Assembly: GCF_004011865.1 (NCBI RefSeq) | Contig: NZ_RKLP01000004.1 | Span: 124,001-188,000, forward strand | DNA from: Prescottella agglutinans | GTDB lineage: Bacteria > Actinomycetota > Actinomycetes > Mycobacteriales > Mycobacteriaceae | DNA length: 64,000 nucleotides | Reading direction: 5' to 3' | Shown here: positions 1-8,581 of the stretch, piece after piece | Layout of the letters: the number at the start of each line of letters is the position of its first letter | Position numbering within the stretch: position 1 is the stretch's first letter | Made by a program: the position numbers and the translations under genes | The notes under the pieces: generated by a model | What the model saw: the letters and a program-made list of their open reading frames with translations, nothing else | The model's database searches: none | Told to the model about the DNA's origin: nothing

Positions 1-21
1 TCATCCACCTAGCCTAGAGCG

Positions 22-273
22 ATGCGGATCGACAGCAGACGTGTGTGGAAGGCCCTCGGCCTGGCCGGTGCGGTCGGGGTGGCGGCCGGCGGAGTCCTCG
101 CGGCACGGGCCGAACGGCAGCGCCGCGCCTACACCCCCGACGAGGTCCGCGACCGTCTGCACACCCGCCACGCGCAGGCGTCCGCGGCGGCCGACCGCAC
201 CACCGTCGACCTCGTCGAGGTGAAACCGTCACTGCGCCAACGCCTGTCGCGGCGGCTCCGTCGGCACCACTGA
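22..273 (+). CDS. small membrane-anchored hypothetical protein
   Basis: This 83-residue protein opens with a basic stretch followed by one hydrophobic segment (about residues 11-28, Ala/Gly/Val rich). A charged, Arg-rich remainder follows, ending in an Arg/His cluster. It looks like a small single-pass membrane protein with a cytoplasmic basic tail. I do not recognise a family. It converges on the aminotransferase gene on the other strand, leaving only about 20 bases between their stops. It lies at the window edge, so its upstream partners cannot be seen. Confidence 0.6.
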   Translation: MRIDSRRVWKALGLAGAVGVAAGGVLAARAERQRRAYTPDEVRDRLHTRHAQASAAADRTTVDLVEVKPSLRQRLSRRLRRHH

Positions 274-292
274 CCCGCAGCCGGTGCGGGGG

Positions 293-1519
293 TCACCCCA
301 GCGCCTTGGCCACCCCCGCCGCCATCTCGGCGACCTGGTCGTCGGTCATGACGAACGACGGCGAGAACTGCATCGCGCCCTGACCGGCGGCACGACCCGA
401 GATCCCGAACTCGCGCAACGCCTTCACGAACGGCAGCGCCTCGGCCGGATCGGCCAACTGCACCGCCGCGACCGCGCCGAGGCCGCTGCGCACCTCCGCG
501 ACCCGCGGGTGCGCCGCGAGCGGGGACAGGTGCTCGTGCAGCGACGCCTCCAGTCGCGCGGAGTCCGCGAGCAGGTTCTCCCGCTCGATGATGTCGAGGT
601 TCGCCATCGCCGCGGCCGCCGCCCCGGCGTGGCCGCCGTAGGTGTAGCCGTGCCGCCACCACACGCCGCCGCCGAAGAACGGCTCGGCGACCCGGGGTGC
701 GACGAAGACCGCACCCATCGGGACGTACCCGGACGTGAGCCCCTTCGCGGTGGTGACCATGTCCGGCTGCAGGTCGAAGCGGGTCGACGCGAACCACGAA
801 CCGCCGATCCGGCCGAATCCGGTGACCACCTCGTCGACGACGAACAGGATGTCGTGCTCGCGGCAGATGTCGCGGACCTCGGTCAGGTAGCCCTCGGGCG
901 GCAGATAGATTCCGCCGGCACCGATGATCGGCTCGCAGAAGAACGCGGCGATCGCGTCCGCGCCCTCCTGCTCGATCAGCTCGAGCAGCCCCTTCGCGTC
1001 GTCCCACGCGACGGTGCGGGCGTCGGACATCAGCTCGCCGTACCCCTCGCGGTTGACCGGGATGCCGGCCAGCGCGGTGCCGGCCACGTGCATCCCGTGG
1101 TACGCCTTCTGCCTGGCCACGACGAGCTTCTTCGACGGCCGACCGACCTCCGTCCAGTAGCGGCGGGCCAGCTTCGCGGCGGAGTCGACCGAGTCGGATC
1201 CGCCCGACGTGAAGAACACCTTCGACCCCGGCACCGGGGCGATCTCGGCCAGCCGGTCCGCGAGCGCGACGGTGACGTCAGAGGTGAAGTCACCGAAGTT
1301 CGAGAAGTGCGCCACCTTCGACAGCTGCGCGGCGACGGCCTCGGCGATCTCGGTGCGCCCGTGCCCGACGTTGGTGAACCACAGGCCGGCCGTCGCATCG
1401 AGGTAGCGGGTGCCGCCGTCGTCCCAGATGTAGGCGCCCTCACCGCGAGCGACGACGAACGCACCCTCGCGCTGGACCGCTCCCATGTCCGCGAACCCGT
1501 GCCACAGTGCTCCACCCAT
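293..1519 (-). CDS. class III PLP-dependent aminotransferase
   Basis: The 408-residue product is a fold-type I, class III (omega/ornithine-type) aminotransferase that moves amino groups using pyridoxal phosphate. Visible landmarks are the substrate/cofactor segment GLWFTNVGHG near residue 50, the FFTSGGSDSVDSA phosphate-binding loop, the VVDEVVTGFGRIG aspartate region that contacts the pyridine nitrogen, and the Schiff-base lysine in TTAKGLTSGY. Length is slightly below the usual 420-460. The specific substrate cannot be told from sequence; beta-alanine:pyruvate or aspartate-type transaminases are the nearest look-alikes. Upstream on the same strand, about 40 bases away, is the membrane protein gene. 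Confidence 0.85.
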   Translation of the reverse strand: MGGALWHGFADMGAVQREGAFVVARGEGAYIWDDGGTRYLDATAGLWFTNVGHGRTEIAEAVAAQLSKVAHFSNFGDFTSDVTVALADRLAEIAPVPGSKVFFTSGGSDSVDSAAKLARRYWTEVGRPSKKLVVARQKAYHGMHVAGTALAGIPVNREGYGELMSDARTVAWDDAKGLLELIEQEGADAIAAFFCEPIIGAGGIYLPPEGYLTEVRDICREHDILFVVDEVVTGFGRIGGSWFASTRFDLQPDMVTTAKGLTSGYVPMGAVFVAPRVAEPFFGGGVWWRHGYTYGGHAGAAAAAMANLDIIERENLLADSARLEASLHEHLSPLAAHPRVAEVRSGLGAVAAVQLADPAEALPFVKALREFGISGRAAGQGAMQFSPSFVMTDDQVAEMAAGVAKALG

Positions 1520-1560
1520 CAGTGCTCTCCCCTGTCCGGATCACATCGTCTCTCCGGCGA

Positions 1561-2235
1561 CTATGCCACGGGTTCGCGTTCGGCCTCGTGGCCGCGCCAC
1601 CGGCGTCCGAGGCGACCGACCGCGTTGACGGCCAGGGCCATGAGTGCCATCGCGACGAGCAACACGACCAGTCCGATCGCGAGCTGGAGGTAACCCTGGT
1701 CGCGCGGATCGATGAACGGGTACGGGTACCAGTCGACGATCGGTCCCCGGATCAGCGAGTAGACGCCGTAGACGACGGGGAACGCCAGCCACGACAGCGA
1801 CTGCCGGTCCGGGATCCGCATGCGGGGCGGCGCCACCACCCAGTCGCCCAGCAGCACCAACGGCAGGATGCGGTGCAACACGTCGTTGATCCACCGGTCC
1901 TGCAGCATGACGTCGACGTTCGCGAGCAGCACCGCGTAGACGATGCCGGTGATCACCATGTAGACCGTCGCGGCGCCGCGCACCAGCTGCCACCGCACGC
2001 CCTGCGGGTCGCGGATCGCGCCGACACCGAGCACGACCACGGCCAGCACGTTGCTCAGGATCGTGAAGTAACTGAAGTAGTTCGCCACCGAGAACGCCGG
2101 TTCGCCGATGTTGCGCAGCGGGATCCACGCGAGCGCGACGATGCCCAGCACCGCGAACGCCAGCCGGACCGCGCGATGGACGGGGTGCGTGCGTCGACCC
2201 GGACTGCCCACGGACTCCGGTGCTGCAGCGGTCAT
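1561..2235 (-). CDS. Pr6Pr family integral membrane protein
   Basis: This 224-residue polytopic protein has about six hydrophobic segments, with the pattern of the Pr6Pr (FAR-17a/AIG1-like) family. Conserved features are the first TM preceded by RAVRLAFAVLG, the NYFSYFTILSNVLA segment, and a late PYPFIDPRDQGY motif in a loop before the last TM. The reading frame is open 94 codons further upstream, but that extension is Arg/Ser-rich, not conserved in character and would overlap hrpA, so the start at MTAAAPESVG is chosen. It is divergent from hrpA with about 70 bases between. Function is unknown for the family in bacteria. Confidence 0.8.
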   Translation of the reverse strand: MTAAAPESVGSPGRRTHPVHRAVRLAFAVLGIVALAWIPLRNIGEPAFSVANYFSYFTILSNVLAVVVLGVGAIRDPQGVRWQLVRGAATVYMVITGIVYAVLLANVDVMLQDRWINDVLHRILPLVLLGDWVVAPPRMRIPDRQSLSWLAFPVVYGVYSLIRGPIVDWYPYPFIDPRDQGYLQLAIGLVVLLVAMALMALAVNAVGRLGRRWRGHEAEREPVA

Positions 2236-2308
2236 CGCCGTATGTTCCCACGCAGCGGCCGGTTCCAGCCGGATATGTCGTTGCGCGCTTCGATAGGCTG
2301 TCCGGAGC

Positions 2309-5300
2309 ATGTCGACATCACCATCAGCAGCCGAGGTCACGTTCGATCGCCGCGAGGCGAGGAAGCGGCTCGGCGCACTCACCCTTCGTGACGAGCACCG
2401 TCTGCGCCGGCGCCTCGACCGCGCCAAGTCCCCGTCCGCGCTCGCCGCCCTGGACGAGGAGATCACCGCGGCCGAGCTGCGGATCGCCGGACGCCGGGCC
2501 CAGGTTCCGCCGATCACCTACCCGGAGACACTGCCGGTCACCCAGCGCCGCGACGACATCGCGGCCGCGATCGCATCGCACCAGGTCGTGATCGTCGCCG
2601 GCGAGACCGGTTCCGGCAAGACCACCCAGATCCCCAAGATCTGCCTCGAACTCGGTCGCGGCATCCGCGGGATGATCGGGCACACCCAGCCCCGGCGCCT
2701 CGCGGCCCGCACCGTCGCCGAACGCATCGCCGAGGAGGTGGGCCGCGACCTCGGCGACACTGTCGGCTACACCGTCCGGTTCACCGACCAGGTCTCCGAC
2801 TCCACGCTCGTCAAGCTGATGACCGACGGCATCCTGCTCGCGGAGATCCAACGCGACCGGATGCTGCGCCGCTATGACACCCTCATCATCGACGAGGCCC
2901 ACGAGCGCAGCCTCAACATCGACTTCATCCTCGGCTACCTCAAGCAGCTGCTGCCGCGACGACCCGATCTCAAGGTGATCATCACCTCGGCGACGATCGA
3001 CCCCGAGCGGTTCGCCGAGCACTTCGAGGTGGACGGCGTCCCCGCGCCGATCGTCGAGGTCTCCGGGCGCACGTTCCCGGTGGAGATGCGGTACCGGCCG
3101 CTCACCGTCGAGGTCGGCGACCAGACCTTCGACCGCGATCCCGTCGACGCGGTGTGCGAGGCCGTCGACGAGCTGTCCGCGGAGGGCGACGGCGACATCC
3201 TCGTCTTCCTGTCCGGCGAGCGCGAGATCCGCGACACCGCCGACGCGCTGCGCGACCGCAAACTGCGCAACACCGAGATCGTGCCGCTGTACGCGCGCCT
3301 GTCGGCGGCCGAACAGCACAAGGTCTTCACCCCGCACACCGGTCGCTGGGTGGTGCTGTCCACGAACGTCGCCGAGACGTCGCTGACGGTGCCCGGCATC
3401 CGGTACGTCGTCGACCCCGGCACCGCCCGCATCTCGCGGTACTCGGTGCGGACGAAGGTCCAGCGCCTGCCGATCGAGCCGATCTCGCAGGCGTCGGCAC
3501 GCCAGCGTGCCGGTCGCTGCGGCCGTGTCGCCGACGGCATCTGCATCCGGCTGTACTCGGAGGACGACTTCGAGGCGCGGCCGCAGTTCACCGAGCCGGA
3601 GATCCTGCGCACCAACCTGGCGTCGGTGGTCCTGCAGATGACCGCGCTCGGACTCGGCGACATCGAGGCGTTCCCGTTCGTGGAGGCGCCCGACCCGCGC
3701 GCCATCCGCGACGGCATCTCGCTGCTCGAGGAACTCGGCGCGATCGCCTCCGGCAAGCAGCCCTCGAAGGACGACGGACAGGCGCCGGCCGGCCCGCAGC
3801 TCACCGCGACGGGACGCGAACTGGCGCAACTCCCGGTCGATCCGCGCATGGCCCGGATGCTCGTGGAGGCGCACCGCAACGGCTGCCTGCGCGAGATGCT
3901 CGTGATCGTGGCCGCGCTGTCGATCCAGGACGTCCGCGAGCGTCCGGCCGAGTTCCAGCAGGCCGCCGACGAGAAGCACGCGCGGTTCAACGTGGAGAAC
4001 TCCGACTTCCTCGCCTACCTGAAGCTGTGGGAGTACCTGCGTGAGCAGCGGAAGGAACTGAGTTCCAATCAGTTCCGCAAGATGTGCCGCAACGAGTTCC
4101 TGCACTGGCTGCGCATCCGCGAGTGGCAGGACCTGCACGGCCAGCTCCGCCAGATCACCCGCGGGCTCGGCTGGGAGGCTGCCGATTCCGGGGCGGCCCC
4201 GGCGTCCGAGACGTCGATCCACCAGTCGCTGCTCGCGGGCCTGCTCTCGCACATCGGCCTGCGCGAGGGCGAGAAGCGCGACTTCCTCGGCGCGCGCGGC
4301 AGCCGGTTCGCGATCTTCCCCGGGTCCGGGCTGTTCAAGAAGCCCCCGCGCTGGGTGATGGCGGCCGAACTGGTCGAGACGTCCCGGCTGTGGGCCCGGA
4401 TGGCCGCCCGCATCGAACCCGAGTGGGCCGAGAAGCTGGCCCCGCACCTGGTGAAGCGCACGTACTCCGAACCGCACTGGTCCACCAAGCGCGCATGCGC
4501 GATGGCCTACGAGCGGGTCACACTGTACGGCGTTCCGCTCGTCGCGGAGCGCCCCGTCACCTACAGCTCGATCGACCCCGAGGTCTCGCGTGACCTGTTC
4601 ATCCGGCACGCGCTCGTCCAGGGCGAGTGGCAGACCCAGCACAAGTTCTTCCACGCCAACCGCGCGCTGCTCGACGACGTCGAGGAACTCGAGCACCGGG
4701 CGCGGCGACGCGACATCCTCGTCGACGACGAGACCCTGTTCGAGTTCTACGACGAGCGCGTCGGCCCGGAGGCAGTGTCCGCGAGGCACTTCGACACGTG
4801 GTGGAAGAAGGCCCGCCGTGAGAACCCGGACCTGCTGAGCTTCACCACCTCCACGGTCGTCAACGCCGACTCCGCCGCCGTGCTCGAGGGCGACTACCCG
4901 GACGCCTGGCGTCAGGGCGACATCCAGTTCCCGCTCACCTACCAGTTCGAGCCGGGCAAGGAGGACGACGGCGTCACCGCTCGGATCCCGGTGGCCCTGC
5001 TCGCCGGTGTTCGCCCGGTCGGCTTCGACTGGTTGGTGCCGGGCATGCGCACCGAACTGGTGACCGCGCTGATCAAGACGCTGCCGAAGCAACTACGCCG
5101 CCAGGTGGTCCCGGCGCCGGACTTCGCCGCGGCCGCGCTCGCGGCCGTGAAACCGCGCTCGGAGTCGCTGGTGCACGCGATGGCTCGGGAACTGTCGCGG
5201 CTGGGCAACTGCCGGATCGAACCGACCGACTTCGACATCGCCTCGTTGCCGCCGCACCTGCGGATGACGTTCGCGGCGGTGGACGAGAAGGGCAAGGTCC

Positions 5301-6250
5301 TCGGGAAGGACAAGAGCCTCACCGCCCTGCGCCGCACGCTGGCGCCGCGGGTGGAAGTAGAGGTCGCCAAGGCGACGTCGAACACCGAGCGGAAGCCGGC
5401 GCTGGTGTGGACCGCGCAGACCCTCGGCACCCTGCCCGAGTCGGTGACTCGCACGATCGGCGGACAGAAGGTCACCGGGTATCCGGCGCTCGTGCCGGAG
5501 GAGTCCGGAGTGGCCGTGCGTGTCCTCACCACCCCCGCCGCCCAGCGGGCCGCGATGCGGGCCGGCACCCGCCAGCTGCTGCTGAACGCCATTCCGACCC
5601 AAGCCAAGTCGGTGACGAACGGCATGAGCAACGGCGACCGGCTCGCGCTGGGACAGAATCCGGACGGCAGCTTCGACGCCCTGCTCGACGACTGCCGGGC
5701 CTGCGCCGTCGACGAGTTGATCGCTGAGAACGGTGGGCCGGTGCAGGATCCGGCCGAGTTCGAGAAGCTGACCTTCACGGTGCGATCACAGCTGGCCACC
5801 CGGGTGGCGCGGCTGCTGCGCCTGCTGCTGCCGGCGCTCGCCGAGGCGCACCGGCTGGCCGTGCTCCTCGATCGGGCGAGCGGCGAGGCCGCCGACGACG
5901 TGCGCGAGCAGCGGGAGTCGTTGCTGTTCCCCGGATTCGTGACCGAACTCGGCTCGAGGCGGCTGAAGGACCTGCCGCGCTACCTGGCGGCGGCGTCGAT
6001 GCGGCTCGAATCGTTGCCCGCCGGCGCCCAGCGCGACCGGGTCGGCATGGACGCGCTGGACCGCGTGTACGCCGCCTACGACCGCATGCTCTCGGCCCTG
6101 CCGGAGGAGCGGCGCGGCGACGACGACGTGAACGAGATCCTCTGGAAGATCGAGGAGCTGCGGGTGAGCCTGTTCGCGCAGACCCTGGGCACCGCGATCC
6201 CGGTGTCGGAGAAGCGGGTCCTCAAGGCGATCGACGCGATCCGGCGGTAG
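2309..6250 (+). CDS. hrpA: ATP-dependent RNA helicase HrpA
   Basis: The 1313-residue product is a DEAH-box RNA helicase of the bacterial HrpA type, implicated in mRNA processing and ribosome rescue. Seen in order: Walker A GETGSGKTTQ (about residue 97), the DEAH box in IIDEAHERSLN, the SAT motif in ITSATIDP, and motif VI QRAGRCGR in the second RecA-like domain. Winged-helix/HA2 and OB-fold regions follow, then the long HrpA-specific C-terminal domain to residue 1313. The full length matches the family's usual 1280-1300. It is divergent from the Pr6Pr gene and converges on nrdR 29 bases downstream. No frameshift or missing motif was seen. Confidence 0.97.
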   Translation: MSTSPSAAEVTFDRREARKRLGALTLRDEHRLRRRLDRAKSPSALAALDEEITAAELRIAGRRAQVPPITYPETLPVTQRRDDIAAAIASHQVVIVAGETGSGKTTQIPKICLELGRGIRGMIGHTQPRRLAARTVAERIAEEVGRDLGDTVGYTVRFTDQVSDSTLVKLMTDGILLAEIQRDRMLRRYDTLIIDEAHERSLNIDFILGYLKQLLPRRPDLKVIITSATIDPERFAEHFEVDGVPAPIVEVSGRTFPVEMRYRPLTVEVGDQTFDRDPVDAVCEAVDELSAEGDGDILVFLSGEREIRDTADALRDRKLRNTEIVPLYARLSAAEQHKVFTPHTGRWVVLSTNVAETSLTVPGIRYVVDPGTARISRYSVRTKVQRLPIEPISQASARQRAGRCGRVADGICIRLYSEDDFEARPQFTEPEILRTNLASVVLQMTALGLGDIEAFPFVEAPDPRAIRDGISLLEELGAIASGKQPSKDDGQAPAGPQLTATGRELAQLPVDPRMARMLVEAHRNGCLREMLVIVAALSIQDVRERPAEFQQAADEKHARFNVENSDFLAYLKLWEYLREQRKELSSNQFRKMCRNEFLHWLRIREWQDLHGQLRQITRGLGWEAADSGAAPASETSIHQSLLAGLLSHIGLREGEKRDFLGARGSRFAIFPGSGLFKKPPRWVMAAELVETSRLWARMAARIEPEWAEKLAPHLVKRTYSEPHWSTKRACAMAYERVTLYGVPLVAERPVTYSSIDPEVSRDLFIRHALVQGEWQTQHKFFHANRALLDDVEELEHRARRRDILVDDETLFEFYDERVGPEAVSARHFDTWWKKARRENPDLLSFTTSTVVNADSAAVLEGDYPDAWRQGDIQFPLTYQFEPGKEDDGVTARIPVALLAGVRPVGFDWLVPGMRTELVTALIKTLPKQLRRQVVPAPDFAAAALAAVKPRSESLVHAMARELSRLGNCRIEPTDFDIASLPPHLRMTFAAVDEKGKVLGKDKSLTALRRTLAPRVEVEVAKATSNTERKPALVWTAQTLGTLPESVTRTIGGQKVTGYPALVPEESGVAVRVLTTPAAQRAAMRAGTRQLLLNAIPTQAKSVTNGMSNGDRLALGQNPDGSFDALLDDCRACAVDELIAENGGPVQDPAEFEKLTFTVRSQLATRVARLLRLLLPALAEAHRLAVLLDRASGEAADDVREQRESLLFPGFVTELGSRRLKDLPRYLAAASMRLESLPAGAQRDRVGMDALDRVYAAYDRMLSALPEERRGDDDVNEILWKIEELRVSLFAQTLGTAIPVSEKRVLKAIDAIRR

Positions 6251-6279
6251 CCCGCAGGCGCCGCCGGGCGCGTTGCGCG

Positions 6280-6771
6280 CTACTCGGCCGCCGAGTCGGC
6301 GTCGGCGAGTTCGGCGGCGCGGCTCTCGCGGTGCGCCCGGAGGTCCTTGATCTCCCGCTCGAAGTCCTCCGCGGAACTGAACGACCGATACACCGACGCG
6401 AAGCGCAGGTACGCCACCTCGTCGAGATCCCGCAACGGCCCGAGGATGGCCAATCCCACCTCGTGGCTGGGGATCTCGGGAGACCCGGACGCGCGCACGG
6501 CGTCCTCGACCTGCTGGGCCAGCAGGTTCAGCGCATCGTTGTCCACCTGTCGCCCCTGGCAGGCGCGCCGCACACCACGCACGACCTTCTCGCGACTGAA
6601 CGGCTCCGTGACACCGCTGCGCTTGACCACGGCGAGGACGGCGGTCTCGACGGTCGTGAACCGGCGACCGCACTCGGGGCACGAGCGTCGACGGCGGATC
6701 GCCGCGCCCTCGTCGGCCTCACGGGAATCGACCACGCGCGAATCAGGGTGCCGACAGAACGGGCAGTGCAT
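6280..6771 (-). CDS. nrdR: transcriptional repressor NrdR
   Basis: NrdR is a zinc-ribbon/ATP-cone repressor of ribonucleotide reductase genes. The start [17 protein letters not shown] is typical of the family, and the four zinc cysteines are visible as CPFC near the N-terminus and CPEC about 28 residues later. The ATP-cone domain follows ([16 protein letters not shown], then the [19 protein letters not shown] segment). The frame extends 72 codons upstream, but the family start is obvious. The length is 163 residues, slightly long because of an acidic/Ala tail. Its position beside the LysM gene and lexA is the conserved mycobacterial order. No NrdR box is expected or seen here, since its targets lie elsewhere. 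Confidence 0.95.
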   Translation of the reverse strand: MHCPFCRHPDSRVVDSREADEGAAIRRRRSCPECGRRFTTVETAVLAVVKRSGVTEPFSREKVVRGVRRACQGRQVDNDALNLLAQQVEDAVRASGSPEIPSHEVGLAILGPLRDLDEVAYLRFASVYRSFSSAEDFEREIKDLRAHRESRAAELADADSAAE

Positions 6772-7025
6772 GGTGAATCCTTCGTAGCCATCGTGGCCGC
6801 TGCGCCGCTTCTCGACCGATGCCGGTTCCAGCAGGACCGGCGCACGCAGAACAGGAACGAAATCGACGCGACCACGCGATGTGGTGTGACTGACAGGATT
6901 CGAGGATACCCGCCCCACCCACACCGGCAGTGACTCCCGGGTACCGAGACGGATCGGCGCGTGGTCCGGGCTTCGTGACAGCGTCATGATCGGACGCCCC
7001 CTCCGTTCCCGACCTACGCCGGGAT

Positions 7026-7529
7026 TCAGCGGCCGAGCGAGACCGGAGCGAGCAGGGTCTGGCCTGTCCGTACCGCCGCGCTCGACATCTCGTTCAACTC
7101 CATGATCCGGTCGACCACCTGGCCGACCGGTGCCTCCGGGGCGACCCGTGCCGCGACATCGCTGAGCGTCTCCCCACCGTGCACCCGCACGGCGGCGGTC
7201 TCCGTCGGCATCGCACCCGAGCCCGCGGTCAGGTTCGCGAGGGCGCCCAACCCCATGACGGCGCCGATCGTCACCACCGCGGCCGCGGCCACGTTGCCGA
7301 TCCCCGCCGCGAGCCGCGACCGCGGCGGACGCTGGTCGTGCGACGGTGTCGCCGCCCGCGACACCCGCGATCCGCGGGACCCGTGCCGCGGGACGAAGTC
7401 GTAGCGCACCGTGCCGGCGCGCGGACCCACCGAATCGCCACGAGTGATGCGTGTCGGCCGAATCCGGCGCGCCGCCCCGCGCTCACCGATCACGCCTGTC
7501 GAACCGTTCCCGGAAAGTGCCATACCCAT
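7026..7529 (-). CDS. LysM-domain protein divergent from lexA (Rv2719c/ChiZ-like)
   Basis: This 167-residue protein has a basic, Arg-rich N-terminal half, one hydrophobic segment ([24 protein letters not shown]) and a C-terminal LysM-like domain ([15 protein letters not shown] through TLLAPV). The corresponding mycobacterial gene, Rv2719c, is an SOS-induced cell-wall protein that delays division, so the same role is likely here. The chosen start has a GGGAGGG ribosome-binding site five bases upstream; the frame stays open further upstream, but that region holds the shared promoter. One clear and one imperfect LexA box lie between this gene and lexA. Confidence 0.85.
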   Translation of the reverse strand: MGMALSGNGSTGVIGERGAARRIRPTRITRGDSVGPRAGTVRYDFVPRHGSRGSRVSRAATPSHDQRPPRSRLAAGIGNVAAAAVVTIGAVMGLGALANLTAGSGAMPTETAAVRVHGGETLSDVAARVAPEAPVGQVVDRIMELNEMSSAAVRTGQTLLAPVSLGR

Positions 7530-7596
7530 TCGAACCCTCCCAGCGAGTCGTTTTCGCTCGTCGGACACAACACGAGTCGTCCGAACACCACCTGTT

Positions 7597-7610
7597 CGAT
7601 CACGTGTTCG
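7597..7610 (-). promoter_or_regulatory. imperfect LexA (SOS) box upstream of the LysM gene
   Basis: On the minus strand this reads CGAACACGTGATCG. It differs at one half-site base from the mycobacterial/rhodococcal LexA consensus CGAAC-N4-GTTCG. It sits about 68 bases before the LysM gene start, where it could repress that gene independently of the perfect-spacing box nearer lexA. It is weaker than the other sites and could be chance in a TCGAAC-rich stretch. Confidence 0.4.
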
Positions 7611-7674
7611 ATAGAACACATATTCGATTCTTACCACGCGGCCCGGACAAAGTCAGCACCTTCTCCGAGAAATC

Positions 7675-7690
7675 TCGAACAGATGTTTGA
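7675..7690 (+). promoter_or_regulatory. LexA (SOS) box upstream of lexA
   Basis: The site reads TCGAACAGATGTTTGA, matching the actinobacterial SOS consensus TCGAAC-N4-GTTYGA with correct spacing. It lies 109 bases before the lexA start and 146 bases from the divergent LysM gene, so LexA bound here would autoregulate lexA and probably affect both genes. Confidence 0.88.
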
Positions 7691-7798
7691 AGTCGGGGAA
7701 TGATCGGGATAGATTTGTGGCAGTACATACAGGCGGACGGCAGACCGGATGCACGAATCTGCCGCGGATGCGCGGCGGAGCCGTGAGAGGGGAACGGC

Positions 7799-8518
7799 AT
7801 GAAGGACGACAACTCGGGTACCTCCAGCGAGACCGGACGCGAGCCGTCCGTCGACGTCGCCAAGCTCACCGATCGGCAGCGCAAGGTCCTCGAGGTCATC
7901 CGCGCATCCGTCGCCGAGCGCGGCTATCCGCCGAGCATCCGCGAGATCGGCGACGCGGTGGGCCTGACCTCGACGTCGTCCGTCGCGCACCAGCTGCGCA
8001 CCCTCGAACGCAAGGGATTCCTGCGGCGCGACCCCAACCGCCCGCGCGCGGTCGACGTGCGCGGGCTGGACGTCCCGGCCGCCGGTTCCGCGGCGGGATC
8101 CGACGGCGGTTCGACGACCGTCACGTCCGCCGACGAGTTGCCCGCCCCCACGTTCGTTCCCGTGCTGGGCCGTATCGCCGCGGGCGGGCCGATCCTCGCC
8201 GAGGAGGCGGTCGAGGACGTGTTCCCGCTGCCGCGCGAACTTGTCGGGCAGGGTTCGCTGTTCCTGCTCAAGGTCGTGGGCGAGTCGATGATCGACGCCG
8301 CGATCTGCGACGGCGACTGGGTGGTGGTCCGTCAGCAGAACGTTGCCGAGAACGGCGACATCGTCGCGGCCATGATCGACGGCGAAGCCACGGTCAAGAC
8401 GTTCAAGCGCAGCGGCAAGGATGTCTGGCTCATGCCGCACAACCCGCTGTTCGACCCGATCCCCGGCAACGACGCCGCGATCCTGGGCAAGGTCGTCACC
8501 GTCATGCGCAAGCTCTGA
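7799..8518 (+). CDS. lexA: SOS repressor LexA
   Basis: LexA represses DNA-damage genes and is inactivated by RecA-stimulated self-cleavage. The 239-residue product has an N-terminal winged helix ([16 protein letters not shown], then [25 protein letters not shown]). A Ser/Gly/Ala-rich linker follows, then the cleavage site Ala-Gly in GRIAAGGPI, the catalytic Ser in [11 protein letters not shown] and the catalytic Lys in EATVKTFKR. It is longer than the E. coli protein because of an extended start and linker, as is usual in actinobacteria. The start is preceded by a GAGAGGGGAA ribosome-binding region. A strong terminator follows. Confidence 0.97.
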   Translation: MKDDNSGTSSETGREPSVDVAKLTDRQRKVLEVIRASVAERGYPPSIREIGDAVGLTSTSSVAHQLRTLERKGFLRRDPNRPRAVDVRGLDVPAAGSAAGSDGGSTTVTSADELPAPTFVPVLGRIAAGGPILAEEAVEDVFPLPRELVGQGSLFLLKVVGESMIDAAICDGDWVVVRQQNVAENGDIVAAMIDGEATVKTFKRSGKDVWLMPHNPLFDPIPGNDAAILGKVVTVMRKL

Positions 8519-8528
8519 CCGCGTCGAG

Positions 8529-8567
8529 AAGGGCGGGCCCGCGGCATCGTTCCGCGGGCCCGCCCTT
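8529..8567. terminator. terminator after lexA
   Basis: A perfect 16-bp inverted repeat (AAGGGCGGGCCCGCGG paired with its complement across a 7-base loop) is followed by TCGTTT. It lies just after the lexA stop and before the end of the convergent acyl-CoA dehydrogenase, so it may terminate from both sides. Confidence 0.85.
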
Positions 8568-8581
8568 TCGTTTCGGCGTGA

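Noticed and set aside
293-1693. Long plus-strand frame opposite the aminotransferase
   Set aside because: Shadow of the aminotransferase, which keeps its PLP lysine and all family motifs.
2324-5092. Long (922-codon) open frame antisense to hrpA
   Set aside because: It is a GC-rich shadow of hrpA: compositionally biased (Arg, Gly, Leu, His), with no domain, and fully overlapped by a gene with all helicase motifs.
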